64,000 nucleotides of DNA from Chloroflexota bacterium. Lineage in GTDB: Bacteria > Chloroflexota > Dehalococcoidia > JACQUO01. Positions 43,006-51,631 of the stretch are shown in pieces. The stretch is taken from NCBI GenBank assembly GCA_016210205.1, contig JACQUO010000004.1, positions 29,120 to 93,119 on the forward strand, read 5' to 3'. A program made the position numbers and the translations under genes. The notes below the pieces were generated by a model that saw only the letters and a program-made list of their open reading frames with translations, was not told the origin of the DNA and did not search any database. Each line of letters starts with the position of its first letter. Within the stretch, counting starts at the first letter, position 1.

Positions 43006-43556
43006 GAAACCGCCTGGCCGTCCTCACCCCCATGGACCGAGTCCTGCTTCTCCTGGCCGCAGCTGTGCTGGCCCTGGCGGCTTACATGGCCTACTCGTAC
43101 ACCAACGCCATCAACCAGCAGGATGAGGGGGAGACCAAGCTCCGACGGAATACGGCTGAGTTGGGCCGGCTGCGGGAGGCCACCGACATACCACAATTGC
43201 AGGGGGAGCTGACGAAGGTCAAAGCCTCTTTGAGCAGCCTGAAACTTCCCCGCCTGGAGACTGCCACGGCGGTGGCCACCGCGATAGTAAACGAGGCTGA
43301 CCGAGAAAGCCTTGCTCTGCGAGAGCTCCGAACTTCCCAGTCGCTCCAGAAGTTCGGGGGCAGAGATTATTTCCTAATACGGTACAGCTTCGTGGTCTCC
43401 GGCGATTTTCCCAGCCTCATCCAATTCATTGATGGCCTGGAGCAGATACCGGTAAACTCCGTCGCGCTGGAACGCCTGGTCACCGAGGCCAAAGGGGGAA
43501 AGATTTGGGAATCCCGGGTGGACTTGTTGGTCTATTTCGAGCGGACTCCTCAATAG
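43002..43556 (+). CDS. pilO: PilO-like type IV pilus assembly protein
   Basis: 184 residues from TTG 43002, overlapping the previous stop by four bases, with GGAGGG upstream. A single N-terminal membrane helix (RVLLLLAAAVLALAAYMAY), a coiled coil and a C-terminal ferredoxin-like domain (RYSFVVSGDFPSLIQFIDGLEQIP) match PilO. It would pair with PilN as the periplasm-facing alignment subcomplex. Confidence 0.82.
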   Translation: MRNRLAVLTPMDRVLLLLAAAVLALAAYMAYSYTNAINQQDEGETKLRRNTAELGRLREATDIPQLQGELTKVKASLSSLKLPRLETATAVATAIVNEADRESLALRELRTSQSLQKFGGRDYFLIRYSFVVSGDFPSLIQFIDGLEQIPVNSVALERLVTEAKGGKIWESRVDLLVYFERTPQ

Positions 43557-43584
43557 ATTACCAGGCTCGATTTAATGGCAGCTT

Positions 43585-44493
43585 ATGCAAGATAGAATCA
43601 CAGAGATACTGAAGGGCCTACCCATACCTTCAGACCACCGCACCGCCGTCACCTTGGAGGGCAACGCAGTGCGGGTGGTCAGCGCTCGGGGACGGCGGGT
43701 GGTGTCCTGGTCTTCCCTGCTCATCCCTCCGGGCCTGGTGCGGAGCGGGCTCATCTCGGACACCAAGGCCATGGCCGACCTCCTTCGCACCGCCCTGGGC
43801 GATGCCAAGAAGGGCAAGGTCGTGGCGGCCCTACCGGGGCTAAACACCGTCTCCCGCATCATCACCGCGCCCCAGGCGCGCGGGGTGAACCTCAAGGAGC
43901 TGGCTCACCGTGAGGCGCGTCGGCTTCTCTCTGTGAAGCTGGAGGAGAGCTATATCTATTGGGTCTCCCTGAGACAGCGGGCTGCCCAGCAGCGCATCCT
44001 GTTGGTGATGGTGCCACGAATCATGACGGCTCAGTACGTGGAAGCCCTCTACGAGGCGGGGGTGAGCCTCTCCCAGCTGGAGCTCAAGCCCTTCGCCCTG
44101 GCCCGGGCCGCCAATGCCACCCAGGGCGTGGTGGTCAACCTGGAGGAAAGCGGCATGGATTTCGTCATCCTCCAGGACGGGTTCCCCACCACCTACCGCA
44201 GCCTCTCTTTTGGAGGAGAGAATCTAGCCCTGGAAGTCCTTTTCCCGCGGCTGCTGAATGAGCTCACCCGCTACATCAACTTCCACAACAGCGCCAATCC
44301 GGGAAATATCCTCAGGACTGAAGCGCCCCTCTTCCTGTGCGGGGCCACTACCCTGCCCCCGGAGCATCGGCAGGCCCTGGAGCAGGCGGCGGGTCGCCCC
44401 ACCGCCCCCTTTGCGTCTCCCCTCACCTTCCCACCGGACTTCCCGGCGGGCTCCCTGGCGGTGAATTTGGGCCTGCTCCTCAAGGGCCTGTGA
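43585..44493 (+). CDS. pilM: PilM-like actin-fold pilus assembly protein
   Basis: 302 residues. Features shared with PilM/FtsA-like actin folds: VTLEGNAVRVVSARG, VAALPGLNTVSRII, ELAHREARRLLSVKLEESYIYW, ELKPFALARAANATQGVVVNLEESGMDFVIL and the closing VNLGLLLKG. It would bind PilN in the cytoplasm. In this cluster it follows PilN/PilO instead of preceding them, the reverse of the common order. Confidence 0.75.
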   Translation: MQDRITEILKGLPIPSDHRTAVTLEGNAVRVVSARGRRVVSWSSLLIPPGLVRSGLISDTKAMADLLRTALGDAKKGKVVAALPGLNTVSRIITAPQARGVNLKELAHREARRLLSVKLEESYIYWVSLRQRAAQQRILLVMVPRIMTAQYVEALYEAGVSLSQLELKPFALARAANATQGVVVNLEESGMDFVILQDGFPTTYRSLSFGGENLALEVLFPRLLNELTRYINFHNSANPGNILRTEAPLFLCGATTLPPEHRQALEQAAGRPTAPFASPLTFPPDFPAGSLAVNLGLLLKGL

Positions 44494-45260
44494 CCGCCGC
44501 CCTCGTCAGCGGGGGCCTGGTTTTCCTTTTCGGCGCCGCCCTGGGCAGCTTCCTCAATGTGGTCATCGACCGTATCCCGGCGGGGCGCTCCCTCCTCTCC
44601 CCTCCCTCCCACTGCGACTCTTGCCAGCGCCGTCTGGGCGTCCTGGAGCTGGTGCCCATCCTCTCCTACCTGGCCCTGAGGGGCCGCTGCCGCCACTGCG
44701 GCGCCGCCATCCCCCGGCGCATCCTCCTGGTGGAACTGGGCACGGGAGCCATGCTGCTCTGGCTCTGGGCCATCCTGGGCTTGGGGCCGCTGTTTCTACG
44801 GGCGGCCTTCTGCTGGTCGGCGCTCCTGGTCCTTTCGATTATCGACTTGAAGACGGGCCTTTTGCCCGACCGCATCATCTTTCCTGTCTCCGCGGTCGCC
44901 CTAATCACTTCCTCGCTATGGGGCCCTGGCCCCCTGATGACCCTGGCCGGCGGCCTCGCGGGCTTCCTCATCCTTTTCGTCCCCGCCATCCTTTCCCGCG
45001 GCTCCATGGGCTGGGGCGATGTGAAGATGGCGGGGATGCTGGGGCTCATGGCGGGTTTTCCCCTGGTCCTCCTTTCCCTGGCCCTAGGCTCCATCTCCGG
45101 CGGCCTCTTCGCCGCCTTCCTATTACTTTCGCGCCGACGGGGACGCAAGGACCCCATGCCCTTCGGGCCTTTCCTCGCTTTCGGCACGGCTTTGTCCCTG
45201 GTCTGGGGCGAGCCCCTGTTTTCCTCCTACCTGCTCTTGCTCGCCGGGCTGTCCCGATAG
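44490..45260 (+). CDS. pilD: Prepilin leader peptidase/N-methyltransferase PilD
   Basis: 256 residues, membrane aspartyl protease. GTG 44490 overlaps the pilM stop (GTGA). The N-terminal GSFLNVVIDRIPAGRS is followed by the zinc tetracysteine CDSC..CRHC. The two catalytic aspartates are in SIIDLKTGLLPD and GWGDVKMAGMLGL. About seven membrane segments. It should process all the pilins downstream. Confidence 0.95.
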   Translation: MTAALVSGGLVFLFGAALGSFLNVVIDRIPAGRSLLSPPSHCDSCQRRLGVLELVPILSYLALRGRCRHCGAAIPRRILLVELGTGAMLLWLWAILGLGPLFLRAAFCWSALLVLSIIDLKTGLLPDRIIFPVSAVALITSSLWGPGPLMTLAGGLAGFLILFVPAILSRGSMGWGDVKMAGMLGLMAGFPLVLLSLALGSISGGLFAAFLLLSRRRGRKDPMPFGPFLAFGTALSLVWGEPLFSSYLLLLAGLSR

Positions 45261-45347
45261 CTTTTTCTATGCCAACGTTCACCGCACCATTATCATGCGA
45301 TTTGACAGTTTTATAGCCCTTACATGCCTGTATATCTCTATCATCGC

Positions 45348-45376
45348 CTGTAAACGCCCGTAGTTTCGCTTTACAG
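45348..45376. promoter_or_regulatory. Inverted repeat upstream of the pilin operon
   Basis: CTGTAAA (45348-45354) and TTTACAG (45370-45376) with CG on both inner flanks; AT-rich surroundings. Centred about 60 bp above the -35 box of the pilin promoter, a position fit for an activator. Confidence 0.45.
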
Positions 45377-45421
45377 TATCATTACATATATGTTATCTTG
45401 CTGGCAAATGGCCAACAGGCC

Positions 45422-45450
45422 TTGAAATAAACCGGTAATCATGGTATCCT
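45422..45450 (+). promoter_or_regulatory. Promoter for the pilin genes
   Basis: TTGAAA (45422-45427), 17 bp, TATCCT (45445-45450). Start about 45457. AGGAGG follows, 12 bases before ATG 45481. Confidence 0.75.
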
Positions 45451-45480
45451 GAACATAGAGAGGAACAGGAGGAGGGGAAA

Positions 45481-46032
45481 ATGTCCCAGAGAACTGACAG
45501 GCAGCGCGGATTCACCCTTATGGAGCTCATGGTGGTCATGGCCATCATAGCCGTGCTGGCGGGCATCGTCGCCCCCGGCGTCACCGGCACCAAGGACGTC
45601 AGCGAGAGTGCCCAGTCCAAGTCCGACCGCCAGGGGGTTCAGACCGCCGCCAGCAACTTCAACAACGCCTCCACCAGCGCGGGCTGGCCCGAGGCGGCCT
45701 CTGACTACGCCGTGGCCTCAGGCGGCATCCCCCTTTACGCCAGCAATGGCACCACCGTCATCGCCGCCGCGGGCGCCACCGCCACCGGCTACCGCCTGGT
45801 GGACTTCGCCGCCACCACTGACACCCGGGACTCCACCGGCAACATCGTCGAAAAGACCTTCGTCCCCGACTTCCTGGACCGGGCCCCGACCTCCGAAGCG
45901 GCGATGAGCGGCGGCGTGAATGTTTACTTGTGGACCCTGAAGCAGGGCACCAGCGACGCCTCGGGCCAGACCCGCACCGTCTGGGTCTTCAAGCTGAACG
46001 ACGCCGGCGACAAGTACATCCGGGAGAAGTAA
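45481..46032 (+). CDS. Type IV pilin 1
   Basis: 183 residues. The prepilin cleavage motif is RGFTLMEL (cleavage after Gly, Glu at +5) following a 10-residue basic leader, then the hydrophobic helix VVMAIIAVLAGIVAPGV. The mature part is Ser/Thr/Ala-rich. It heads the pilin operon, is distinct from the two tandem pilins that follow and may be the major or an adaptor subunit. Confidence 0.9.
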   Translation: MSQRTDRQRGFTLMELMVVMAIIAVLAGIVAPGVTGTKDVSESAQSKSDRQGVQTAASNFNNASTSAGWPEAASDYAVASGGIPLYASNGTTVIAAAGATATGYRLVDFAATTDTRDSTGNIVEKTFVPDFLDRAPTSEAAMSGGVNVYLWTLKQGTSDASGQTRTVWVFKLNDAGDKYIREK

Positions 46033-46114
46033 GAGCATGAGTGGGATAGATTAACTTCGTGCTCACTCACAAAGTTGACCCAAAAGCCCCGCTCACCCAA
46101 AGGAGAACAAAGCC

Positions 46115-46672
46115 ATGAAAGCGATACGCAAGTTCTTCAGCAGCAAGCGGGATGAGCGGGGCTTCACCCTGGTGGAAATCCTCATCGTCCTGGCGGTGCT
46201 GGCAGTCCTGGGCGCCGTGGTGGTGCCCCAGGTCACCGGCTTCCTGGGCCGCGGCAAGGAACGCGCCTTCGACGCTGACCGCCGCATCCTCCAGGCCGCC
46301 GTGGACGCCTGGCGCACCGATGTGGCCAACCGCTCCGGCAACCCCTGGCCCACCGTGGGCGGGGTCAAGGGCGCCCTGGCCGACTCCGGCTCCGACGGCG
46401 TGGACATCGGCACCGACTCCACCGTCATCAAGATAAGCCTGCTGAACACCGGCAACTACATCAAGGGCACCGACTCGGTGAAATCCTTCGCCTACAGCAC
46501 TGGCACCGGCACCGGGGCTACCAACAGCCCCGTGGGGTCGTATATCTGGTATATTGACACCAACGGGGTGGTCCAGGGCAATCGCTGGACCGACACCGCC
46601 ACCGGCGCCGGGATTGTCAACCTGGCCGAGAAGGCCGCCAGCGACGGCTTCGCCACCGATGTCTATCCGTGA
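46115..46672 (+). CDS. Type IV pilin 2 (tandem duplicate A)
   Basis: 185 residues. Leader ending DERG, then FTLVEILIVLAVLAVLGAVVVPQV. The first ~70 residues, including FLGRGKERAFDADRRILQAAV, are almost identical to the next pilin, while the C-terminal halves differ. Ribosome site AAGGAG upstream. The domain resembles pseudopilin GspG in its N-terminal half. Confidence 0.92.
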   Translation: MKAIRKFFSSKRDERGFTLVEILIVLAVLAVLGAVVVPQVTGFLGRGKERAFDADRRILQAAVDAWRTDVANRSGNPWPTVGGVKGALADSGSDGVDIGTDSTVIKISLLNTGNYIKGTDSVKSFAYSTGTGTGATNSPVGSYIWYIDTNGVVQGNRWTDTATGAGIVNLAEKAASDGFATDVYP

Positions 46673-46722
46673 GGCATTGCCTCATTAATGAATGCAAGGG
46701 TGAACCAACCAGGAGAGCAAAT

Positions 46723-47181
46723 ATGAAAGCGATACGCAAGTTCTTCAGCGGGAAAAAAAGCGAGCGCGGCTTCACCCTGGTGGAAATCCTCATCGTCCTG
46801 GCGGTGCTGGCGGTCCTGGGCGCCGTGGTGGTGCCCCAGGTCACCGGCTTCCTGGGCCGCGGCAAGGAACGCGCCTACGACGGCGACCGCCGCATCCTCC
46901 AGGCCGCCGTGGACGCCTGGCGCACCGATGTGCGCTCCCGCGTGGGCAACCCCTGGCCCACCATCGGCGGCACCGTGGGCGCAGCCGCCACGGCTACCTA
47001 TATTGACATCGGGGCCCTGGCCACCGGGAACTACCTCAAAGGAGCCGATGTGGTGGCCTCTGCGGACAAGACCAAGAACACCACCGCCACCCAGACGGTG
47101 AGCGGCAGCTACGGCTGGTACCTCGACACCGGCGGCGTCGTGAAATCCGACCCCGTCTTCGCCGCAGACACCTATCCGTAA
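46723..47181 (+). CDS. Type IV pilin 3 (tandem duplicate B)
   Basis: 152 residues from ATG 46723, preceded by AGGAGAG; the longer frame from 46669 lacks a ribosome site. Leader ends SERG, then FTLVEILIVL. DNA of 46723-46931 closely matches 46115-46326, showing recent duplication or gene conversion, while the remaining 85 residues diverged. A hairpin at 47214 ends this unit. Confidence 0.92.
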   Translation: MKAIRKFFSGKKSERGFTLVEILIVLAVLAVLGAVVVPQVTGFLGRGKERAYDGDRRILQAAVDAWRTDVRSRVGNPWPTIGGTVGAAATATYIDIGALATGNYLKGADVVASADKTKNTTATQTVSGSYGWYLDTGGVVKSDPVFAADTYP

Positions 47182-47213
47182 GGTGACCCTTGGGGGAGCA
47201 AAGTGTGCTAACC

Positions 47214-47244
47214 GAGGCCCCGAGGATGACATCCTCCGGGCCTC
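47214..47244 (+). terminator. Hairpin after the tandem pilins
   Basis: GAGGCCC-cg-AGGAT-gac-ATCCT-cc-GGGCCTC forms a long interrupted stem. No T-tract follows, so it may stabilise the abundant pilin mRNA 3' end or end transcription weakly. Confidence 0.6.
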
Positions 47245-47249
47245 TACTG

Positions 47250-47278
47250 TTGCCGAAAGGCGCGAAGTCCGATACACT
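47250..47278 (+). promoter_or_regulatory. Promoter for the membrane GAF-wHTH regulator
   Basis: TTGCCG (47250-47255), 17 bp, TACACT (47273-47278), immediately after the hairpin. It gives the regulator a transcript separate from the pilins. Confidence 0.6.
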
Positions 47279-47301
47279 CTCCTGGTGAGGGCGAGAGAGC
47301 C

Positions 47302-48702
47302 GTGGGAAAAACCGTCTTCCTCGATGTAGCCAAAGGGACCCTGCGGCTGCGGCTGCTGGGAGCCCTGGTGCTCGCCCTGGCGCTGTTCCTGTTCCAGGAG
47401 AGTCTGCCCTCCCTGCTCTTCGCCGGCGGTATTGTCCTCTATCTGATCTACATCGGCGTCCTCTACCTTTGGGTCATCCCCCGTTTCTACTTCCCCTCTC
47501 TGATTTACGGGATGGTTCTGGTGGACACGGCCCTGGCCGTGCTGCTCCTGGCCGCCTTCGGGGTGGGGAGTGCGGCAGTCATCGTCCTGCCCCTGCTCAT
47601 CATCTTCTACGCCATGCACCTGGCCTATATCGGCAGCCTGCTCACCGCCACCCTGGGCTCCCTGGCTTACGCCGCCATCGTTATCCTGCGCCAAGAGCCC
47701 GGTTTCATCATCCTCCAGGCAGCCTACCAAATACCTCTCTTCTACCTGGTGGCCATCTTCACGGGCTACCTGGCCCAGCAGCGACTGAAAGAGCGGGAGG
47801 AGCGGCTGACCCTCCAGGAGATGGTGCTGGTGGAGAAAGGGACGCAGAACCTCCTGGCCCTGGTGCGCACCCTGCAGCACGACCTGAGCCTGGAGCAGAC
47901 CCTGCCGGAGTTGGTGAGCAACGCCGTCAAAATCACCGGCTTCCCTCACTGCGTGCTGGCTCTGGCCGAGGATGGTCAGGAAACCCTGGTGGGCCGGGCT
48001 ACTACCCTGGACCTGAAGGCTCTGGGCATCCGAAACCTCGCCCGGCTGGTCCCCGAAGGCAGCGAAAGCCTAGCCCGGCAAAGTCGGGAGGGCAACCTGC
48101 CCCGCATCATCACCCCGAAAGAGCAGCGCCTCTGGCCCAAGGAGCCTTATAAGCTGACCCTAATCTCGCCCCTTTCCTTTGACCAGCGTTTTTTGGGGGC
48201 GCTGTATTTCCTGGCCGACCAGGACCAGGCCCTCGCCGGCGCCCAAATTGCCGCCGCGGAGGGCGTGGCCGACGTGGCGGCGGCCGCCATCGCCAACGCC
48301 CAGCGCTTCGAGCAGTTGGAGCATCACAGCTCCCAGCTCCTACACGAGCTGGACGCCGCCCTCCGCCGAGTGGGCTACGGTCGGCGCGCCCGGCAGCGCC
48401 AGGCCCTGCGCTTCGACGGCTTGGCCATAGAGCCCGAGGCACAGCAGGTGTCCACCGATGGGAAGCCCATCTCCCTGTCCCCCACGGAGTTCGAGGTGCT
48501 CTACTTCCTGGCGGAGCACGCGGACCAGGCGGTGCGGCCCGAGACCCTCCTGCGCGAGGTCTGGGGTGAGGCCGCTCAGCGCAGCCCCAGCGTGGTAGAT
48601 GTCTGCGTCCACCGCCTGCGCAAGAAGCTGCGGCCCTTCATCCTCAAGGAAGACCTCATCGCCACGGTGCGGGGCACGGGATACCGGTTCAACCGGCCCT
48701 GA
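47302..48702 (+). CDS. Membrane-bound transcription factor: six TM helices, GAF, OmpR-type winged helix
   Basis: 466 residues with an unusual order. Residues ~15-160 form about six membrane helices like the sensor part of some histidine kinases. A coiled-coil linker (LKEREERLTLQEM) leads to a GAF domain (~190-340; LPELVSNAVKITGFPHCVLAL). Residues ~370-466 are a Trans_reg_C winged helix (ISLSPTEFEVLYFLAEHADQAVRPETLLREVW, VDVCVHRLRKKL, VRGTGYRF). There is no kinase, receiver or phosphorylatable domain, so it should act as a one-component regulator. Start GTG 47302. It lies inside the pilin cluster. Confidence 0.85.
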   Translation: MGKTVFLDVAKGTLRLRLLGALVLALALFLFQESLPSLLFAGGIVLYLIYIGVLYLWVIPRFYFPSLIYGMVLVDTALAVLLLAAFGVGSAAVIVLPLLIIFYAMHLAYIGSLLTATLGSLAYAAIVILRQEPGFIILQAAYQIPLFYLVAIFTGYLAQQRLKEREERLTLQEMVLVEKGTQNLLALVRTLQHDLSLEQTLPELVSNAVKITGFPHCVLALAEDGQETLVGRATTLDLKALGIRNLARLVPEGSESLARQSREGNLPRIITPKEQRLWPKEPYKLTLISPLSFDQRFLGALYFLADQDQALAGAQIAAAEGVADVAAAAIANAQRFEQLEHHSSQLLHELDAALRRVGYGRRARQRQALRFDGLAIEPEAQQVSTDGKPISLSPTEFEVLYFLAEHADQAVRPETLLREVWGEAAQRSPSVVDVCVHRLRKKLRPFILKEDLIATVRGTGYRFNRP

Positions 48703-48742
48703 GGCCATGCGAAGGCTTAAGCCTGGGGTATAGGGATGTAAA

Positions 48743-49129
48743 TTGGTGAAAGATAAAGAGCGCGGCTTCACCCTGGTGGAGGCCCTCATCCTGCTGGCCA
48801 TCGCCTCCGTGGCGCTGCCGGCTTTGCTCACCGCCGTATCCACAACTGCCCAAGTGACGGACAACGCCTACGACCGCTCCCTCCTCTTCGAGCTGGCCCA
48901 AAGTCAGTTCGAAGATGTGCAGCGACAAACCTTCCAAACCAGCCCCGCGAGCTACACGCTCATCTCCATGCCCACGGGCTACTCCGTAGCGGTCACCACC
49001 GTGTCCGCGGTCACCTACACCTATCCGGCGCCCAGCTCCACCGCCACTGCGGAAACCGTCCAGCAGGTCACGGTCACGGTGACGGGCGTCCGCGGCAACC
49101 TCACATTCATCGGATACAAGGTGCGTTAG
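48743..49129 (+). CDS. Minor pilin (PilV/GspI-like)
   Basis: 128 residues. Short leader DKERG, then FTLVEALILLAIASVALPALLTAV. The rest is Thr/Ser/Val-rich beta sequence. Starts TTG 48743 or GTG 48746; no strong ribosome site. It precedes a second minor pilin by one base, so the two are coupled. Confidence 0.82.
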   Translation: MVKDKERGFTLVEALILLAIASVALPALLTAVSTTAQVTDNAYDRSLLFELAQSQFEDVQRQTFQTSPASYTLISMPTGYSVAVTTVSAVTYTYPAPSSTATAETVQQVTVTVTGVRGNLTFIGYKVR

Positions 49130-49130
49130 C

Positions 49131-50216
49131 GTGTGCCGAAACCAACGGGGGATGACCCTCATCGAGCTTGTCATCGCCATGGCCATCGTGACGCTGCTCT
49201 TCGGCGGGATGGTCGGCGCGCTGGGGCTGATACTGCAGAAGGTCCCCACTGGGAGCGCCCAACTGGCGGTGGAGAACCAGCAGCAACTGGCCCGATATTG
49301 GATTATCAGGGACGCCAACTCCGCCGAAGACTTCACCGCGGGCTCTGGTGTGACCTATGGGACCTTCTCCTGGCGCGACTACTCTGTGGCCCCCAGCGCG
49401 GCGACGCCAACCCCGCCGCCCACGCCTATACCCACACCCACGCCAGCCGTCAATACCTGGGCTATCCGCTACTACTACGACGGCACCCTCAAGACCCTCA
49501 TGCGCGAGGAGAAGAAAAACAACGTCACCCAGCAGACCTTCCAGGTGGCAGCCGACATCCTCGCCCAGGGCGATGTGACGTTCACCTGGAATCCAGGGCA
49601 GCTCAAGGTGACGGTGACCGTCAAGCCGACGCTCCAGGAGGCCGCGGCGATCGGCGACATCAGCCGCACAGCCACGTTGGTCGCCTTCCTGCGCTTCAGG
49701 GGAGAGTCTCTGGTGTCCGTGCCAGCGCTCACTCCAATCCCCACCCCGATCCCCGGCTCGGTGACCTACACCGTGGCCGCGAACCCCGTTGTCATCGCCG
49801 GCACCTATGTGTCTGGCAACGCCGCCTCCCTCACCACCGTTGACACCGACTACTACCGGGTGGACTCCTCCACCGGCAGCCCCAAGGAGGTCGTCTGGAC
49901 GGTCTTAAGCAATACCATCACCTCCCCCACCACCATCGGCTCGATTCAAGTGCGCTGGAGCGGTGTGGACGATAAAGCGAACACTTCCATCGAATTGTTC
50001 GTCAAGACCTCCGCCGGCGCCAGCTACGACGCCTTCGCGGACTCCGCTTATACCTCGGTCACAGCCGACGTCGAGTCCACCTACTTCTTCTTCGTGCCCG
50101 ATGCCAAGGTAGCCGCAATCAACACCAGCAGGGTGATCTACCTCAAGGCGAGAGGGGTAGCCTCGGCCAACAACAGGCTCTCCGCTAACCAGTTGATCTT
50201 CGTCGTAAGCCCGTAG
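49131..50216 (+). CDS. Minor pilin (PilW/GspJ-like) with Pro/Thr linker and C-terminal beta domain
   Basis: 361 residues from GTG 49131. Cleavage motif QRG-MTLIEL with Met at +1, then AMAIVTLLFGGMVGALGLIL. Two PTPIPTPTP-type linkers split the protein: a GspJ-like middle, then a C-terminal ~140-residue domain (VAANPVVIAGTYVSGNAASL..STYFFFVPDAKVAA) that looks like a fibronectin/bacterial adhesin fold. It may sit at the pilus tip. Confidence 0.8.
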   Translation: MCRNQRGMTLIELVIAMAIVTLLFGGMVGALGLILQKVPTGSAQLAVENQQQLARYWIIRDANSAEDFTAGSGVTYGTFSWRDYSVAPSAATPTPPPTPIPTPTPAVNTWAIRYYYDGTLKTLMREEKKNNVTQQTFQVAADILAQGDVTFTWNPGQLKVTVTVKPTLQEAAAIGDISRTATLVAFLRFRGESLVSVPALTPIPTPIPGSVTYTVAANPVVIAGTYVSGNAASLTTVDTDYYRVDSSTGSPKEVVWTVLSNTITSPTTIGSIQVRWSGVDDKANTSIELFVKTSAGASYDAFADSAYTSVTADVESTYFFFVPDAKVAAINTSRVIYLKARGVASANNRLSANQLIFVVSP

Positions 50217-50295
50217 GAGCAATGGTCGCAGTGATGACGAATAACAAGCATGGCTGGAGTGAGAAAAAGGTACAGGGAACTCTGGTTCACTGTCG

Positions 50296-50370
50296 GGGGT
50301 CTGGGGGTACCACCCTGATCTCCTTTTCTCTCCCCCCCTCCTTCAAGAAAAGGGGGGCAAGGGGGTGAGG
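50296..50370. repeat. Family B repeat abutting a start codon
   Basis: TCGGGGGTCTGGGGGTACCACCC, a CCCCCCTCCTTC..GAAAAGGGGGG hairpin and AAGGGGGTGAGG. The last bases (GGTGAGG) directly precede ATG 50371 and also hold GTG 50365, so the repeat supplies the ribosome site and possibly the start of the next gene. Confidence 0.65.
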
Positions 50371-51393
50371 ATGACCTCGAAGGGCTCTAAGGGCCACGTC
50401 GTGACCCTGGCTAGCATCGTTCAGCCGCAGGACGGCCAGGCGGTGATTACCGTGGCGCTGATACTCATGGTGGCCGGCACCTTCATCCTCTTACCCTTCC
50501 TGGCCCTGCTCCCCACGGCGTTGACGAAAGGCCAAGTGGAAAGGGAGCAACGATACAAAATCCTGGCCGCGGAGGCGGGGATGAACCGGGTCATAGCCGA
50601 CCTGATTCGCGGGGCCGACGGGGTAGCCACTACCTACACCACCACCGAGCCCCACACCGGCGGCACCTTCCAGACCTACACCATCACCACCGCTTACACG
50701 CCGCCCGCGGTCACGGTGAACGACTACACCCCCACCGTCACCCTCTCGCTGCCCACTGCCAGCCAGGCCCAGCCCACTATCCAGCAGAGCTACGTGGACC
50801 CGGGCGTAACCCACCCCGGTCTGGCCACTGTCGCGGGTAACCAGGCCTACATGATGCGCCTGTACAACGTCAAGGCGGGCACCCTCCAGGTCAACTGGGC
50901 CTACAGCCCAGCGAGCTCTAGCCAGATCAAGGTCTGGGCCGGGATACCCGCGGAAAATGGCGTGCCCATCCCCGCCGGGGCGCTCGCCAGCGCGCCCCAA
51001 CTCAACCCCATCCTGGATACCGGCACCACCAATTCCAGTGCCGTCTACGTCCGCAGCGCGCCTCTCACCGTGGACCCGGCCACCGACGGCAGCGGCGGGG
51101 TCTACACCATTGTCTTCGACAACAAGTCGAACTCGACCAAGACCACGGCGGCCTTCGCACCCTCGGGCGGCACCAGCGACACCTGGATCTACATCCAGGC
51201 CCGCAAGGACTACATAGTCACCTCCAGCGTGGGCGGCGTCAGCGTCTCCGCCTACCTGCGGCAGGTGCCGGGATTCACGGAGCCGCCCGCCGTCGCCCTG
51301 GTCAGCGGCAACAGCTACAGCTACACCTTCGCCACCAACAACGTCAGCTTCATCACCAACGAGGTCTCCGTATACTCCTGGATTATCCCCTGA
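50365..51393 (+). CDS. Pilus-associated protein (PilX-like), secreted
   Basis: 342 residues (GTG 50365; ATG 50371 also possible). A single N-terminal hydrophobic segment (AVITVALILMVAGTFILLPFLALLPTAL) preceded by DGQ resembles PilX/TadE-like anchors but lacks the G-F-x4-E cleavage motif. A short helical part (ILAAEAGMNRVIADLI) leads to a long Thr/Ser/Val-rich beta region. It is the last gene of the pilin cluster. Confidence 0.65.
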   Translation: MRMTSKGSKGHVVTLASIVQPQDGQAVITVALILMVAGTFILLPFLALLPTALTKGQVEREQRYKILAAEAGMNRVIADLIRGADGVATTYTTTEPHTGGTFQTYTITTAYTPPAVTVNDYTPTVTLSLPTASQAQPTIQQSYVDPGVTHPGLATVAGNQAYMMRLYNVKAGTLQVNWAYSPASSSQIKVWAGIPAENGVPIPAGALASAPQLNPILDTGTTNSSAVYVRSAPLTVDPATDGSGGVYTIVFDNKSNSTKTTAAFAPSGGTSDTWIYIQARKDYIVTSSVGGVSVSAYLRQVPGFTEPPAVALVSGNSYSYTFATNNVSFITNEVSVYSWIIP

Positions 51394-51442
51394 GCAGCCT
51401 CAAGGTGCTCCTTCGCCACCCTCATCTTCGAGTGGTTGAGCC

Positions 51443-51510
51443 ACGGGGGTTACCAGGGGTCAAAGCGCCCCGGTCGGGAAGATAGTCGGAAGGCGTTGCT
51501 AAACAACCTC
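51443..51510. repeat. MITE-like element, degenerate copy 3
   Basis: ACGGGGGTTACCAGGGG..CGGTCGGG and AGGCGTTGCTAAACAACCTC match the ends of the element at 3477, with the central part deleted. Confidence 0.5.
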
Positions 51511-51522
51511 CGTCTTCCCCAT

Positions 51523-51551
51523 TTGCCTGGGGCGAGTCCCTGTTATATAAT
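51523..51551 (+). promoter_or_regulatory. Promoter for the AAA+/VWA genes
   Basis: TTGCCT (51523-51528), 17 bp, TATAAT (51546-51551). Start about 51558, leader ~74 bases. Confidence 0.7.
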
Positions 51552-51631
51552 TGGACTAAGTGCGATTTGCCCCGTTGCGCCCTCTTTCGGGCGAATTCGG
51601 GCCCCAGGGCAGCCCCAGGACAGGAGGAAGG

